A stretch of DNA of 64,000 nt from Legionella taurinensis. Its GTDB lineage: Bacteria; Pseudomonadota; Gammaproteobacteria; Legionellales; Legionellaceae. A program made the position numbers and the translations under genes. The DNA is taken from the NCBI RefSeq assembly GCF_900452865.1, contig NZ_UGOZ01000001.1:124001-188000 (forward strand), given 5' to 3'. Below the pieces are notes generated by a model. The model worked only from the letters and a program-made list of their open reading frames with translations. It had not been told where the DNA came from and searched no databases. This document shows, piece by piece, positions 15,748 to 24,494 of this stretch. Each line of letters begins with the position of its first letter. The first letter of the stretch is position 1.

Positions 15748-18447
15748 TCAGTGCGCTTCATCCCAGTTCAGGCCCACACCCACAGAGACCTGCAAAGGCA
15801 CGGAAAGTTGTACGACATTTTCCATTAACGACGGGATAGTTTGCCGGCAAAGTTCAACGGCTTCTTCGCGCACTTCAAACACCAATTCATCATGAACCTG
15901 CATGATCATGCGGGCTAACGGTTCTTTTTGCTGATTTTGCCAATCGGCTACCGCCAGCATGGCTTTTTTAATGATGTCGGCGGCGGTGCCCTGCATGGGG
16001 GCATTGATGGCCGCCCGCTCGGCGGCTTTCTGACGCATGATGTTGCGCGTATTAATTTCCGGCAGATGCAGACGGCGGCCAAATAAAGTTTCTACATAGC
16101 CGGATTGATGAGCTTGTCTGCGGGTGCGTTCCATGTAATCCAGGACCCCGGGATAACGTTTAAAATACGTTTCCATGTAATATTGGGCATCCTGACGTTC
16201 AATGCCTAATTGCTTGGCAAGGCCAAAAGCGGACATGCCATAAATCAGGCCGAAATTAATTGCTTTGGCACGGCGGCGATGCTCCTGAGTAATGTCGTTG
16301 AGGCTGACCTGAAAAATTTCGCTGGCCGTTGCCGCATGAATATCCCATCCCTGTGCGAAGGCTTTAAGCAAATTGGGATCCTGCGACAAATGCGCCATGA
16401 TACGCAACTCAATCTGAGAATAGTCAGCCGCCATGATGCGGTGATGAGGCGGAGCAATAAACGCTTTGCGGATAAGACGTCCTTCTTCACTGCGAATGGG
16501 GATATTCTGCAGATTGGGCTCACTGGACGACAGACGTCCAGTGGCGGCCACCGCCTGATTGTAACAGGTATGGACACGGTGGGTACGTGCGTTAATGCGT
16601 TTCGGCAGGGCATCAATGTAGGTTGAGACCAGTTTGCTTAACCCGCGGTACTCAAGAATAACGGCGGGTAATCGGTAATCAAAAGCCAGCTCCTGCAGAA
16701 CCGATTCGGCCGTGGATGGTTGGCCTGTGGGGGTTTTGGTAAACACCGGTAGTTTCAATTCATCAAACAGAATTTCCTGCAACTGTTTGGGGGAGTTTAA
16801 ATTAAAAGGCCGTCCCGCCAGTTGCACCGCTTCCATTTCCAGCGCAACCATGCGTTCTTTCAGGCGTTGCCCATGACGGGTAAGCGCGTTTTCATCGATA
16901 AGCACCCCGTGGTTTTCAATTTCAGCAAGCACGGTGACTAACGGCATTTCAATGTCGTTTAAGACTTGTTTAAGCGATTCGTCCAGTTGGGGGTAAAGGC
17001 TGTGATGCAGTTTCAGCGCAATGTCCGCTTCTTCGGCGGCATAGGGCGCTGCCAGGGCAACCGGGATCTGGTCAAAGGGCAATTGTTTACTACCCTTGCC
17101 GGCAATTTCCTCAAGGTGGATGGTCTTGTGGCCTAAGTATTTCAATGAGAGCGATTCAATGTCGTGGCTACTGCTGCTGCTGTTTAAAACATAGGATTCC
17201 AGCATGGTGTCAAAGGCGAGACCGCGAAGGGTAATGCCGTGGTTTTTAAGAATGCAGTAATCGTATTTGAGGTTTTTGCCAATTTTGCCAATGCCCGGGT
17301 TTTCTAAAACCGGTTTTAGGGCATTTAAGACTAAATCCGCCGGCAGTTGCTCGTTCTGATTCGCATGGCCGATTGGAATATAGGCCGCGCCTTGCGAATC
17401 CGTAGCCAGCGCAATCCCAACGAGTTGGCCATCCATCGGTTCAAACTGAGCGGTTTTGGTATCTAAGCTGAACTGGCTGCAGCCATTGAGTTGGGTAACC
17501 CACTCGTCAAGACCGGCTGGGGTGGTAATCAGGGTATAGTGAATGACGGACGGTTCTTCTTCAAGGATATCCATTTGCAATTGCTGCTGGGGTTCTTTGC
17601 TGCTCAGTAATTCTTTAAGCCAACCTTTAAATTCAAGCTCGCGAACCAGGTCGATGAGCGACTGTTGTTCGGCTGCCTGAATGGCCAATTCATCAAGGGT
17701 CATTGGCAATTCAACGTCGGTTTTGATGGTGACTAAGCGCTTGGAAAGCGGCAATTGCTGCAGGGCTTCCCGCAGATTTTCCCCGATTTTACCGCTGATG
17801 GCATGCGCATTGGCGACCAGGTTATCGAGCGTTTGATACTGCTCCAGCCATTTAGCGGCTGTTTTAGGGCCGCATTTGTTCACGCCGGGTATATTATCGA
17901 CGCTGTCGCCAATTAAAGTCAGGTAATCGATGATTTGTTCCGGTTTGACGCCAAATTTCTGATAAACCCCATGGCTGTCTAATAATTGATTGGTCATGGT
18001 GTTAATGAGGGTTACCTGCGGATTGACCAGCTGGGCCATGTCCTTGTCGCCGGTGGAAATAATGACTTGACGGCCTTTGGCCGCGGCCAGTACGGCGAGG
18101 GTGCCGATGACATCGTCCGCTTCTACCCCGTCGACAATGAGCAAGGGCAAGCCCATGGCTTTTAACAAGGCCAGCAGGGGCTCAAACTGACAGCTTAAAT
18201 CATCGGGCATGGGGGCGCGGTGTGCCTTGTATTCCGGGTACCAGTCATCGCGGAACGTTTTGCCTTTGGCATCAAAGATAACCGCCAAATCCTGCGGTTT
18301 ATAATCCTTGATTAAACGCTTGACCATGTTGGCCACACCATAAATGGCCCCCGTGGGTTTTCCTTTGGAATTGGTTAAGGGCGGCAACGCATGGAAAGCA
18401 CGAAAAAAATAAGATGAACCGTCAACCAGAATTAAAGGGGATGTCAT
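15748..18447 (-). CDS. polA: DNA polymerase I with an altered 3'-5' exonuclease site
   Basis: Repair and Okazaki-fragment polymerase, 899 residues. The 5' nuclease domain (about 1-290) is complete, e.g. DGSSYFFRAFHALPPL and DVIGTLA. The polymerase domain is intact: DYSQIELRIMAHLS, RRAKAINFGLIYGMS and the VHDEL motif. The proofreading domain (about 300-490) keeps Asp329 and NLKYD. However, the residue equivalent to E. coli Glu357 is Lys331 (SLDTKT instead of DTET), and the one equivalent to Asp501 is Glu473 (YAAEEAD instead of YAAEDAD). Proofreading may be weak or lost. It overlaps lpxD by 1 bp (TAATG), so it is translationally coupled. Confidence 0.97.
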   Translation of the reverse strand: MTSPLILVDGSSYFFRAFHALPPLTNSKGKPTGAIYGVANMVKRLIKDYKPQDLAVIFDAKGKTFRDDWYPEYKAHRAPMPDDLSCQFEPLLALLKAMGLPLLIVDGVEADDVIGTLAVLAAAKGRQVIISTGDKDMAQLVNPQVTLINTMTNQLLDSHGVYQKFGVKPEQIIDYLTLIGDSVDNIPGVNKCGPKTAAKWLEQYQTLDNLVANAHAISGKIGENLREALQQLPLSKRLVTIKTDVELPMTLDELAIQAAEQQSLIDLVRELEFKGWLKELLSSKEPQQQLQMDILEEEPSVIHYTLITTPAGLDEWVTQLNGCSQFSLDTKTAQFEPMDGQLVGIALATDSQGAAYIPIGHANQNEQLPADLVLNALKPVLENPGIGKIGKNLKYDYCILKNHGITLRGLAFDTMLESYVLNSSSSSHDIESLSLKYLGHKTIHLEEIAGKGSKQLPFDQIPVALAAPYAAEEADIALKLHHSLYPQLDESLKQVLNDIEMPLVTVLAEIENHGVLIDENALTRHGQRLKERMVALEMEAVQLAGRPFNLNSPKQLQEILFDELKLPVFTKTPTGQPSTAESVLQELAFDYRLPAVILEYRGLSKLVSTYIDALPKRINARTHRVHTCYNQAVAATGRLSSSEPNLQNIPIRSEEGRLIRKAFIAPPHHRIMAADYSQIELRIMAHLSQDPNLLKAFAQGWDIHAATASEIFQVSLNDITQEHRRRAKAINFGLIYGMSAFGLAKQLGIERQDAQYYMETYFKRYPGVLDYMERTRRQAHQSGYVETLFGRRLHLPEINTRNIMRQKAAERAAINAPMQGTAADIIKKAMLAVADWQNQQKEPLARMIMQVHDELVFEVREEAVELCRQTIPSLMENVVQLSVPLQVSVGVGLNWDEAH

Positions 18448-19499
18448 TATTCACTCGCTTCATATTGAGCTAAACGCTCACTCAATTCATTGACTTTCTC
18501 GCTTAAGGCTTTTAAGTTTTTCCGCATCAGTGGAATACGCGTCACGGAAAGTTCCTGCTCAATGGCTTTATCGCGTGGACGTGCCGGATTGCCCAGATAA
18601 ATATTGCCTTCCAGCAAATGTTTTTTAGGTGGAACACCCGCGCGCGCGGCTAAAATGACCCCGTCATCGATGCGCACGTGATCGCTGACCCCGACATTGG
18701 CAGCGAAAATGACATGGTTGCCACTGGTGGTACTGCCGGCGATGCCTGTGAACGCACAGAGGATATTGTGCTGCCCCAGTTTAACGGAATGCGCAACCTG
18801 AACCAGGTTATCAATTTTCGTTCCTGCCCCAATGACCGTAGAGCCCAGTGTGGCTCTGTCAATCACTGTATTGGCACCCACTTCCACATCGTCTTCGATG
18901 ACCACATTGCCAAGGTGGGGCATTTTGAGGTGTTGTCCATCAACAAAAGTATAGCCGAATCCATCCGAACCGATGACGGTGGCTGCATGAATGCACACAC
19001 GCTGGCCAAGATGGCAACCATCATAAACGGTGACGTTGGGATGCAGGGTGGTACCGGCGCCGATTGTTACTTTTTCGCCAATGTGGACATGGCCTTTCAG
19101 GATGCATTCATCGCCAATCACGGTCTGCGCGCCGATCACCACGTAAGGGCCGATGTAGACGTTTTTACCAATGATGGCATCGGGTGCAATCACAGCGGTA
19201 GGATGAATCCCGGGCGCTGGCTGCGGCTGCGGGTAGAAGTGGTTGAGTAACTCGATAAAGGCTTTAATCGGGTTTTTAACCTGGATAACGGGTTTGACGT
19301 CGCTGGTGACTGACAAATTCACCAGAATGGCGGCCGCGTCCGATTGCTCGGCAATCTTCAAATTGTCAGTCCCGTCAGCAAAAACCAGCGAGCCGGCAAG
19401 AATATTATCAATGGGAGATATGCACTGGACAAGTAATTGTTCATCCCCTACCACCGTACCCTGTACCCGATTTGCAATTTCAACTAAAGATGCCTTCAT
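18447..19499 (-). CDS. lpxD: UDP-3-O-(3-hydroxyacyl)glucosamine N-acyltransferase
   Basis: Adds the N-linked 3-hydroxyacyl chain in lipid A biosynthesis. ATG 19499 ([14 protein letters not shown]) is the natural family start, giving 350 residues. The N-terminal uridine-binding domain (1-100) is followed by hexapeptide repeats (105-300), with [10 protein letters not shown] and the catalytic histidine in [10 protein letters not shown]. The C-terminus is helical. Legionella genomes usually carry more than one lpxD; this copy lies outside the canonical lpxD-fabZ-lpxA cluster, between a FabF-like gene and polA, so it may have a distinct acyl preference (inference). Confidence 0.95.
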   Translation of the reverse strand: MKASLVEIANRVQGTVVGDEQLLVQCISPIDNILAGSLVFADGTDNLKIAEQSDAAAILVNLSVTSDVKPVIQVKNPIKAFIELLNHFYPQPQPAPGIHPTAVIAPDAIIGKNVYIGPYVVIGAQTVIGDECILKGHVHIGEKVTIGAGTTLHPNVTVYDGCHLGQRVCIHAATVIGSDGFGYTFVDGQHLKMPHLGNVVIEDDVEVGANTVIDRATLGSTVIGAGTKIDNLVQVAHSVKLGQHNILCAFTGIAGSTTSGNHVIFAANVGVSDHVRIDDGVILAARAGVPPKKHLLEGNIYLGNPARPRDKAIEQELSVTRIPLMRKNLKALSEKVNELSERLAQYEASE

Positions 19500-19604
19500 C
19501 AACGAACCTATATAAACCATGCAAAATAGCACGATTATACCGCGATGCGGGATTAGTTGCGAATCATGTTTTATCGCCGGGTCATGGCCGCAGTGATGAC
19601 ACCT

Positions 19605-20831
19605 CTAAGACGCGCTTCTGAGCAGCAGGGCAGCGTTGGCTCCACCAAAAGCAAAATGTTGCGACAAGGCGATGTCCACCGGCTGTTTGCGGGCCTGATT
19701 GGCGACATAGTCCAGATCACAGGCAGGATCCGGTTCGCTGAGATTAATGGTCGGCAGCAGCAGGTCCTCTTTTAAACTCAACGTGGTGGCTATGATTTCC
19801 ATGGCGCCGGCTGCACCAATGGGATGGCCGGTCATGGCTTTTTGTGCTGTAACGGGTATATCGTAAGCCCGCTCGCCGAACAGGCGCTTGATGGTTTTTG
19901 TTTCGGTGATGTCGTTGAGTTCAGTGCCTGTGCCATGGGCATTGATGTATTGCACGTCATTGATGCTGAGACGAGCATCATCAAGAGCCGCCTGGATGGC
20001 ACGAATCTGACCTTCAGAATCGGGTGCGGTGACATGATACGCGTCGCAACTGGCGCCAAAACCAATGATTTCGCCCCAAATGGCCGCACCCCGTGCGCGG
20101 GCGTGCTGATATTCTTCGAGGATGAGAATTCCCGCGCCATCAGCCATCACCATGCCGCTGCGATTTTTATCGAAGGGTCGGCAGGCCAGAGCGGGATTCT
20201 CATTCTGGGTTGACATCACCCGCAATTTGCACCAGGCTGCCATGATGGTTTCCCACAACAGGGATTCCGTTCCACCGCAGAGCGCGACGCTTAACCTTCC
20301 TTCGGCTATTTGCTGGTAGGCATTGCCAATGGCTTCCGCAGACGAAACACAGGCATTGGAAATGGTGGAGTTGGGACCGCCTAAACCAAAGGCAATGGCA
20401 ATGTGATTGGCTACGGAATTCGGCATGCCGCGGATGACGCTCAGCGGAGGGATTTTTTTCCACCCTTCATTAAAAAACGCCTGATAAGCGGATTCCAGTT
20501 CAGGCGTGCCGCCTAAGCTTGTGCCAATGTAGGTGCCGGCTTTTGCCAATTCAGCCTTGCTTAAACCGGCACGCTCAATGGCGTGATGGCTGCAATAAAG
20601 GGCGTATTGAGTTGCTCGCGGGTAGCGCTTGCTTTTATCGAATTCCGGAAGATGAGCCAAGGAAAAATCATGGATTTCGCCGGCAATCTGAGTGGGGTAG
20701 GGGCTGGGGTCATAATTTTGAATGCGCTTTATCCCGCATTGGCCTTTAACCGCTGCCGCCCAAAATTTGTCTAATCCGTTACCGATGGACGACACGATCT
20801 CCATGCCAGTGATCACCACGCGCTTTTTCAT
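19605..20831 (-). CDS. FabF-like beta-ketoacyl-ACP synthase II
   Basis: Condensing enzyme for fatty acid elongation, 408 residues. It has the thiolase fold with the active-site Cys in ISNACVSSAEAIG, the two histidines in NAHGTGTELND and MTGHPIGAAGAM, and the C-terminal HFAFGGANAALLL. The Cys context (NACVSS) differs from the usual TACATG of primary FabF, suggesting a specialised paralogue, perhaps supplying acyl chains to the neighbouring lpxD. It has a strong promoter at 20870-20899 and is the probable first gene of fabF-lpxD-polA, although a 105-bp gap precedes lpxD. Confidence 0.88.
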   Translation of the reverse strand: MKKRVVITGMEIVSSIGNGLDKFWAAAVKGQCGIKRIQNYDPSPYPTQIAGEIHDFSLAHLPEFDKSKRYPRATQYALYCSHHAIERAGLSKAELAKAGTYIGTSLGGTPELESAYQAFFNEGWKKIPPLSVIRGMPNSVANHIAIAFGLGGPNSTISNACVSSAEAIGNAYQQIAEGRLSVALCGGTESLLWETIMAAWCKLRVMSTQNENPALACRPFDKNRSGMVMADGAGILILEEYQHARARGAAIWGEIIGFGASCDAYHVTAPDSEGQIRAIQAALDDARLSINDVQYINAHGTGTELNDITETKTIKRLFGERAYDIPVTAQKAMTGHPIGAAGAMEIIATTLSLKEDLLLPTINLSEPDPACDLDYVANQARKQPVDIALSQHFAFGGANAALLLRSAS

Positions 20832-20869
20832 TCCATACCCTCAGGGCTTTCCGTAAGCAATAAAAGGCA

Positions 20870-20914
20870 ATACTAAAGGGGGGCAAGAAAACCTGTCAAG
20901 CGAATTGACAATTC
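20870..20914 (-). promoter_or_regulatory. fabF promoter with an upstream palindrome
   Basis: On the minus strand TTGACA (20894-20899) and TAGTAT (20870-20875) are separated by 18 bp. Just upstream of the -35 lies a perfect 6-1-6 palindrome, GAATTGACAATTC (20902-20914), a possible operator or activator site. Confidence 0.6.
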
Positions 20915-20961
20915 TTTCGCGGGGGTTAAGCGGCACGGCGCAGGCCGTTGTTTTATAACCG

Positions 20962-21855
20962 TTATTGCTGGCTGCGAGCCATACTCGATACCAGCATGAT
21001 TCGTAAGGAATCAATCGGTATAAACCAGTAGTCGTGTTCATAAAGGACGCTGAAGCCATGGCGAAGATACAGATCAAGTGCGCCACGATTGGTGGTTTCA
21101 ACATCCAGCTCCTGCCGGTCTTTACCCTGGGTTAAGGCATGATTGATGCAATACGCGAGCAATTCGCTGCCGAGACCCTGGCGTTGATAAGCGGGGAGAA
21201 TCGCAATGTCGGAAAACAAGGCATGGGTTTCCTGCCAGCGGATATGGGCCTTCCCAACAGGCTTTCCGTCCAGCAGGGCCACAAAAATGCTGTAATCAGT
21301 GTCATCGAGCAGGGTAATGAATCGCGATGGCACGCTCATCTGTCCCTCTTTGAAGCAGGCATCGTCAATGGCACACAGTGTCTCGACGTCGTTAAATTCA
21401 GCTTTTCTGACAGTCAGGCGGGGTTGATTAAGCAGAATAGGCTTATACCCATTGCGCTGCATGTGGTATTCAGTTTGCTGATAGCTAAAACCTGAATTGG
21501 CAAGCCAGGACGCGTTCAGGTTGGACGGCATGGAAAAAATGACAAAATCCATCTGTTTGGCGGTTAACAGGGGAAGGATAGTTTCCAGCAACAAACGGGA
21601 TAATCCTTGGCGGCGGTGAGAGGGCGCCACCAGCAAACTGATTTCACAGGCATTGGAATAGAAAAAATAAACGCTTAAAAAAGCAACCAGTCTGTCTTTT
21701 TCATAGTAGAGCACGTTGCTTTCCGTGTCTCTTTTCTGTGTGAGAATATGCCGGTAAAAAGCCGGCAATCCGCCATCTGCCTGCCTGCACACGTCAAGCA
21801 ATTGATCAAAGTCTTTGAGTTGTTGTCCAGTGATGTGACGGTTGCAAATTAACAT
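20962..21855 (-). CDS. Tandem-GNAT acetyltransferase resembling the Dot/Icm effector VipF
   Basis: From ATG 21855 (MLICNRHITGQQ) the protein has 297 residues in two GNAT domains. The N-terminal domain (about 1-140) has a slightly degenerate acetyl-CoA loop, RRQGLS (Ser where Gly/Ala is usual). The C-terminal domain (about 145-290) has a canonical loop RQGLGS preceded by SDIAILPAY. L. pneumophila VipF is a double-GNAT effector encoded beside fabF/lpxD/polA, so architecture and position both support orthology. Whether this protein is translocated or active on host targets is inferred. It is monocistronic. Confidence 0.88.
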   Translation of the reverse strand: MLICNRHITGQQLKDFDQLLDVCRQADGGLPAFYRHILTQKRDTESNVLYYEKDRLVAFLSVYFFYSNACEISLLVAPSHRRQGLSRLLLETILPLLTAKQMDFVIFSMPSNLNASWLANSGFSYQQTEYHMQRNGYKPILLNQPRLTVRKAEFNDVETLCAIDDACFKEGQMSVPSRFITLLDDTDYSIFVALLDGKPVGKAHIRWQETHALFSDIAILPAYQRQGLGSELLAYCINHALTQGKDRQELDVETTNRGALDLYLRHGFSVLYEHDYWFIPIDSLRIMLVSSMARSQQ

Positions 21856-21978
21856 GGGAATCTTTGTTAAAATAAAATAATTATTGCACAAGTTTGGATC
21901 TTTTTGTGACGCACCTGCACAATGCCGCGTAACAAACGCGGTCACTCTTTTCATAAGGTCTGGTAAATTAACACATTG

Positions 21979-22743
21979 TTATTCGAATGTATCGTCATTG
22001 GCTGCTTTTTGCGCGGAAGACGTTTTGGAGAACCAGTAGCGGTAAGCGACCGGTAATAGAATAAGCAATCCCAGACAAAGCAGGGGTAACAAGATGTGTG
22101 GGTGAAAAATGATCGTCAGATCCGGTGTTTTATTGCGGGCGAATAAATAATTTAAACTGCTGCCGACGCTTGCGTAAATGAGGGTGCCGGGAAGAATGCC
22201 AAGAAAGGTGGCGGCAATGTAAGTTTTGACTGGCACATTCAGTAAGGCAGGCACAATATTAACCAACCAGAACGGAAACAACGGGATGATGCGCAAAACC
22301 AGCAGGTAGGTGAAGGCGTTTTTTTGAAATCCCTGACGCATTACAGCCAGCTTGCCGCCGGCTTTTTTATTCATTAAATCCATAAAAGCAAAACGCACGG
22401 CAAAATAAAGCAGCACGGCGCCGGCGGTGGCGCTGAAAGCGACATAAATGCTGCCTAAGACCGTCCCGAACAACAGCCCTCCCGTTAAGGTGAGTAATAA
22501 GGCGCCCGGGATTGAAATGGCGACGGTAACGATGTAGGTCAGCATAAACAGCGCCGTCACCAGAACATAATGGGACGAGGCCCAGCGTTTCAGCGTCTGA
22601 TGATGGTGTTGTAACTGCTCAAAATTCAAATAGTGATGCAACCCCAGGCTGAAAAACAAGCCTGCGGCAACAAGAAGCAGAAGCAGGGGCGACAAGCGGT
22701 ACAGCCAGGTTTTAATGCTTGAATAAGTAGAGGTATTGCCCAT
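21979..22743 (-). CDS. TVP38/TMEM64 (DedA-like) family membrane protein
   Basis: A 254-residue inner-membrane protein with about six membrane segments. The family core is clear: [17 protein letters not shown], then the re-entrant loop region [12 protein letters not shown]-like residues ([19 protein letters not shown]) and [15 protein letters not shown]. Relatives act in lipid scrambling and membrane homeostasis; no specific substrate can be assigned. It begins inside the last 32 bp of msrB, so it belongs to the msrA-msrB-TVP38 transcription unit. Confidence 0.88.
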   Translation of the reverse strand: MGNTSTYSSIKTWLYRLSPLLLLLVAAGLFFSLGLHHYLNFEQLQHHHQTLKRWASSHYVLVTALFMLTYIVTVAISIPGALLLTLTGGLLFGTVLGSIYVAFSATAGAVLLYFAVRFAFMDLMNKKAGGKLAVMRQGFQKNAFTYLLVLRIIPLFPFWLVNIVPALLNVPVKTYIAATFLGILPGTLIYASVGSSLNYLFARNKTPDLTIIFHPHILLPLLCLGLLILLPVAYRYWFSKTSSAQKAANDDTFE

Positions 22744-23209
22744 AGCCCTCCTTTTCCATGTCCTGTTTTGGAATAAAACGCAGCGCGGCTGAATTCATAC
22801 AGTAACGTAAGCCGGTCGGTTGCGGTCCATCGTCAAACACATGCCCTAAATGGGAATCGCCGTACCGGGAACGCACCTCAGTGCGTTGAAAAAATAACCA
22901 GGAGCGCTCTTTCGTTAAGACCACGGTCTCTGAGGAAATGGGTTTGGTGAAACTCGGCCACCCTGTTCCTGAATCGTATTGGTCGGTGGAACTGAATAAT
23001 GGTTCACCGGAAACCACATCCACATAAATCCCTTCAGCCTTGTTATTCCAGTAGGCGTTATCAAATGCTTTTTCAGTCGCGTTCTCCTGAGTCACCTGGT
23101 ATTGCAGAGGGGTTAATTGCTTAAGACGGCTGGCTTTGTCGAAAGACGGCGCCGCCAGAGCGACACTGGTTGCAAGCAGAAGTAGCAGCAGCGGTTTAAT
23201 GGTTGACAT
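22712..23209 (-). CDS. msrB: Peptide methionine-(R)-S-oxide reductase MsrB, exported form
   Basis: Repairs methionine-R-sulfoxide in oxidised proteins. ATG 23209 gives a signal peptide ([19 protein letters not shown]), so the enzyme is probably periplasmic, unlike the cytoplasmic E. coli MsrB. Family signatures are [25 protein letters not shown] and the catalytic Cys in [11 protein letters not shown]. The usual CxxC zinc motifs are absent. It overlaps the 3' end of msrA by 14 bp; the pair cover both sulfoxide diastereomers in the envelope. Confidence 0.93.
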   Translation of the reverse strand: MSTIKPLLLLLLATSVALAAPSFDKASRLKQLTPLQYQVTQENATEKAFDNAYWNNKAEGIYVDVVSGEPLFSSTDQYDSGTGWPSFTKPISSETVVLTKERSWLFFQRTEVRSRYGDSHLGHVFDDGPQPTGLRYCMNSAALRFIPKQDMEKEGYGQYLYLFKH

Positions 23210-23771
23210 TGTTCCATACCTCATCAATACGCGCATCGCGACCGCAGCGGTAACGGTAATAGTTATAGCGCCAGTTATGTTTCTGGTAATAATTCTGGTG
23301 GTAATCTTCCGCTGCGTAAAACTGAGTGGACGGGACTACTTCGGTGTACACGGTTTTGAATCGTTTTTCCATGGCCTTTTTACTGGCCAAGGCAATTTGT
23401 TTCTGTTCCTCATTTAAATAAAAAATGGCACTGCGGTATTGTCGGCCATGGTCGCAGAACTGACCATCTTTGGTCGTAGGATCAATATGCCGCCAGAAAA
23501 AATCGACCAGCTGCCTGTAACTCACCACATCGGGATTGTACATGACTCTCACCGCTTCGGCATATCCCGTACCGCCCGCAGACACCTGCTTGTAGGTCGG
23601 ATCCTTGCTGGTGCCGCCGTCAAAGCCGGCCACGGTACCCAGCACCCCCTTCACCTTGTCGAAATCAGCCTCCACACACCAGAAACAGCCACCGGCAAAG
23701 ATGGCTTCTTCCACCTTGGCATAGGCTGAATTAAAAATAAGCATCAACGCACACACGAACCCTTTGACCAT
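23196..23771 (-). CDS. msrA: Peptide methionine-(S)-S-oxide reductase MsrA, exported form
   Basis: Reduces methionine-S-sulfoxide. ATG 23771 yields 191 residues with a signal peptide ([18 protein letters not shown]) directly followed by the catalytic signature [15 protein letters not shown]; the longer upstream frame is not needed. [25 protein letters not shown]-type residues (split here as [11 protein letters not shown] and TGYAEAVRV) and the HDP-like [10 protein letters not shown] confirm the family. It is the first gene of the msrA-msrB-TVP38 unit, an envelope oxidative-repair module. Confidence 0.94.
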   Translation of the reverse strand: MVKGFVCALMLIFNSAYAKVEEAIFAGGCFWCVEADFDKVKGVLGTVAGFDGGTSKDPTYKQVSAGGTGYAEAVRVMYNPDVVSYRQLVDFFWRHIDPTTKDGQFCDHGRQYRSAIFYLNEEQKQIALASKKAMEKRFKTVYTEVVPSTQFYAAEDYHQNYYQKHNWRYNYYRYRCGRDARIDEVWNNVNH

Positions 23772-23812
23772 GAGAGCCTCTTTGCATACTTTATACAACA
23801 AGTCTAGCAGTT

Positions 23813-24427
23813 TTAAGGCAAGGGATTGGACTGGGAGCGAAAGTGAGCGTCTGCACGTGCAAACTGCATCAGGCGAATGACGGCAGTCAGGCAAACCAGG
23901 GCAGTGAAAACCGCCGCTAAGCCATTGAACCAGTGCGGCAGCAGCACCATGGCAATAAAAAAGCAGAATGCTTCGGCTCTTTCCATTAGCCCAGGGCTGT
24001 AATGGAAGCTTTTATGAGACTCATTCTGGCTAAAAATACCCACCACCAGAAAGCTGGTGATGCACAAGAGCATGCTGCTCAACATCAGAATAATGGCGAG
24101 GGCGCGTTCTGGATTGACCCAGTAAAGCGCGAAAACCACCGCGAACTCCACCAGCCGATCCATCATGATATCCAGTACCGAGCCCATCGGCGACGACTGG
24201 TGCTGATGACGGGCCAGCGATCCGTCCAACGTATCGCAATAGCCGGAAAGCAGCAACAGCGCAATCGCCAGGGTGTTATAACCCTGGCAAAGTGCAGGGA
24301 TAAAGGCTAAGCCAAAGCAACCGGACAGCCAGGTGATGGTCTGCGGTGTGATGCGTTGATTTAAAGTCCGGACCAGGGGGTCAACGAGAATTTTCTGGTA
24401 ATGATGGCGCAGTGTCTGTTCGAGCAT
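23813..24427 (-). CDS. CDP-alcohol phosphatidyltransferase family enzyme
   Basis: Membrane enzyme that condenses CDP-diacylglycerol, or a similar CDP-lipid, with an alcohol. The full motif DG(x)2AR(x)8G(x)3D(x)3D is visible: DGSLAR near residue 68, then GSVLDIMMD. There are about five membrane helices. ATG 24427 is chosen because a strong Shine-Dalgarno (AAGGAGGA) lies just upstream, giving 204 residues. The acceptor alcohol (glycerol phosphate, inositol phosphate or other) cannot be told. Confidence 0.9.
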   Translation of the reverse strand: MLEQTLRHHYQKILVDPLVRTLNQRITPQTITWLSGCFGLAFIPALCQGYNTLAIALLLLSGYCDTLDGSLARHQHQSSPMGSVLDIMMDRLVEFAVVFALYWVNPERALAIILMLSSMLLCITSFLVVGIFSQNESHKSFHYSPGLMERAEAFCFFIAMVLLPHWFNGLAAVFTALVCLTAVIRLMQFARADAHFRSQSNPLP

Positions 24428-24494
24428 CGAATCCTCCTTGGCCAGAATGAATACCGTAGTGTAATTAAAATGGAAAGGAAAATACACATGACTA

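Noticed and set aside
18678-19250. 190-residue open frame antisense to lpxD
   Set aside because: Lies wholly within a gene with clear hexapeptide repeats; its composition reflects the complementary strand and no Shine-Dalgarno or family resemblance is seen.
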